Shown here: positions 63,401 through 64,000 of the stretch, piece after piece
Numbering within the stretch: position 1 is the first letter of the stretch
Layout: each line of letters opens with the position of its first letter
Assembly: GCF_024127895.1 (NCBI RefSeq)
Contig: NZ_JAMYBK010000001.1
Location: 372,001 to 436,000 of the forward strand
Source: Pseudomonas guariconensis
GTDB lineage: Bacteria > Pseudomonadota > Gammaproteobacteria > Pseudomonadales > Pseudomonadaceae
Length of the DNA: 64,000 bases
Direction: 5' to 3'
Translations under genes and position numbers: made by a program
The notes under the pieces: generated by a model
The model's input: the letters and a program-made list of their open reading frames with translations, nothing else
Databases searched by the model: none
What the model was told of the DNA's origin: nothing

Positions 63401-64000
63401 GTGGGTCACACAATCATTCGGCAGCGCAAGGATCGGTCGGGTTTCAAGCTTCTGGTGATTGCGCTGGCCATGGGGGCCTTGCTCGCGGGTTGCTCCAGCA
63501 GCGGCTCGAACGGCGCCCGTGTGGTCGATCGCAACGCGGTCCCCAAGCGCCCGACCGTGACGTCGGGTCAGTACATCGTCAGGCCCGGCGATACCCTGTA
63601 TTCCATCGCGTTCCGTTACGGCTGGGACTACAAGGAACTGGCCGCGCGCAACAACATCGGTGCGCCCTATACCATCCGCCCGGGCCAGGCCATCCGTTTC
63701 AGCAGCGGCGTGGGCGGCAGCACCAGGGTGGTATCCAGCCCCTCCTCATCGAGCAAGACCACCGTCATCCGCCGCCCTGTCGCGACCACCACGCCACCGT
63801 CTGGGGGCACTGCCAGGCCTGCCACGCCACCCCCTGCCGCGAGCAAGCCGGTGGTGACGCCGGTGCCCGCCGCAGAGCGTACCGCCGGGGGCTGGACCTG
63901 GCCGGCCAACGGTGTGCTGATTGGTAAATTCGCTTCAAACGGTAGTTTGAATAAAGGCATTGATATCGCCGGTGATTTGGGACAGCCTGTTTTTGCTGCG
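63401..64000 (+). CDS. nlpD: NlpD-type lipoprotein with LysM and M23 domains (cut off by window end)
   Basis: Activates cell-wall amidases at division in enterics; in pseudomonads the rpoS promoter usually lies inside or next to this gene. The first 200 codons show a lipoprotein signal (KLLVIALAMGALLAG then Cys31), a LysM domain (QYIVRPGDTLYSIAFRYGWD, about residues 62-105) and a Thr/Ser/Pro-rich linker. The start of the M23 peptidase-like domain (WTWPANGVLIGKFASNGSLN) reaches the edge. GTG 63401 has an AAGGGGAG site. Only the N-terminal part is visible. Confidence 0.93.
   Translation, partial: MGHTIIRQRKDRSGFKLLVIALAMGALLAGCSSSGSNGARVVDRNAVPKRPTVTSGQYIVRPGDTLYSIAFRYGWDYKELAARNNIGAPYTIRPGQAIRFSSGVGGSTRVVSSPSSSSKTTVIRRPVATTTPPSGGTARPATPPPAASKPVVTPVPAAERTAGGWTWPANGVLIGKFASNGSLNKGIDIAGDLGQPVFAA

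Overview
The window is high-GC DNA packed with genes and carries a housekeeping backbone typical of Pseudomonas, most likely the P. putida group. The evidence is the run rpsB-tsf-pyrH-frr-uppS-cdsA-dxr-rseP-bamA-ompH-lpxD-fabZ-lpxA-lpxB-rnhB-dnaE-accA-tilS-pyrG-kdsA-eno-ftsB-ispD, followed by frmA-fghA-ispF-truD-surE-pcm-nlpD. Other pointers are an ndvB-type glucan synthase beside dapE, P. putida-style REP elements, and near-full-length matches to P. putida proteins as I remember them. I saw no rRNA, tRNA, CRISPR array, intact insertion sequence or prophage.

Layout. Positions 1-1680 (minus): a TetR regulator, a small lipoprotein and the start of a QEGLA-motif (DUF1704) protein, apparently one operon. 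2002-5459 (minus): lysS, prfB with its programmed +1 frameshift, and a second TetR gene. 5641-9813 (plus): an RND efflux adaptor and pump, divergent from that TetR gene, with a palindromic operator candidate between them. 9878-13561 (minus): a DUF4197 protein, a YbaY-like lipoprotein and plsB. 13795-14004 (plus): a cold-shock protein with a structured leader. 14102-19186 (minus): an unknown protein, rlmA, dapE and ndvB. 19461-23511: tcdA facing csdE-csdA, then dapD and an ArsC/YffB-like gene. 23623-23965: a decayed HigBA-type toxin-antitoxin locus that looks like a GraTA remnant. 24143-25789: a CPA1 cation/proton antiporter. 25823-30565 (minus): map-glnD-dapC. From 30913 to the end almost everything is on the plus strand; the exception is a LysR gene divergent from frmA.

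How the genes work together. The plus-strand block joins translation and ribosome recycling (rpsB, tsf, frr), pyrimidine nucleotides (pyrH, pyrG), undecaprenyl phosphate and phospholipid precursors (uppS, cdsA), MEP isoprenoid synthesis (dxr, ispD, ispF), outer-membrane assembly and stress signalling (rseP, bamA, ompH), lipid A and Kdo synthesis (lpxD, fabZ, lpxA, lpxB, kdsA), replication (dnaE, rnhB) and fatty-acid initiation (accA). Many genes share ATGA, GTGA or TGATG stop/start overlaps, which implies coupled translation. Three diaminopimelate/lysine genes (dapE, dapD, dapC) and lysS are scattered through the first 27 kb. csdA, csdE and tcdA form the sulfur-carrier route to cyclic t6A in tRNA. 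frmA and fghA form the glutathione-dependent formaldehyde detoxification pair, placed inside the isoprenoid and stationary-phase block.

Most of the window is ordinary core genome. The parts worth a second look are non-coding: the perfect hairpin between dxr and rseP, the csp leader hairpin, the RND operator, a family of GCTGCAAG-based hairpins at gene ends, inverted REP pairs, the odd fabZ translation start, and the eroded toxin-antitoxin locus.
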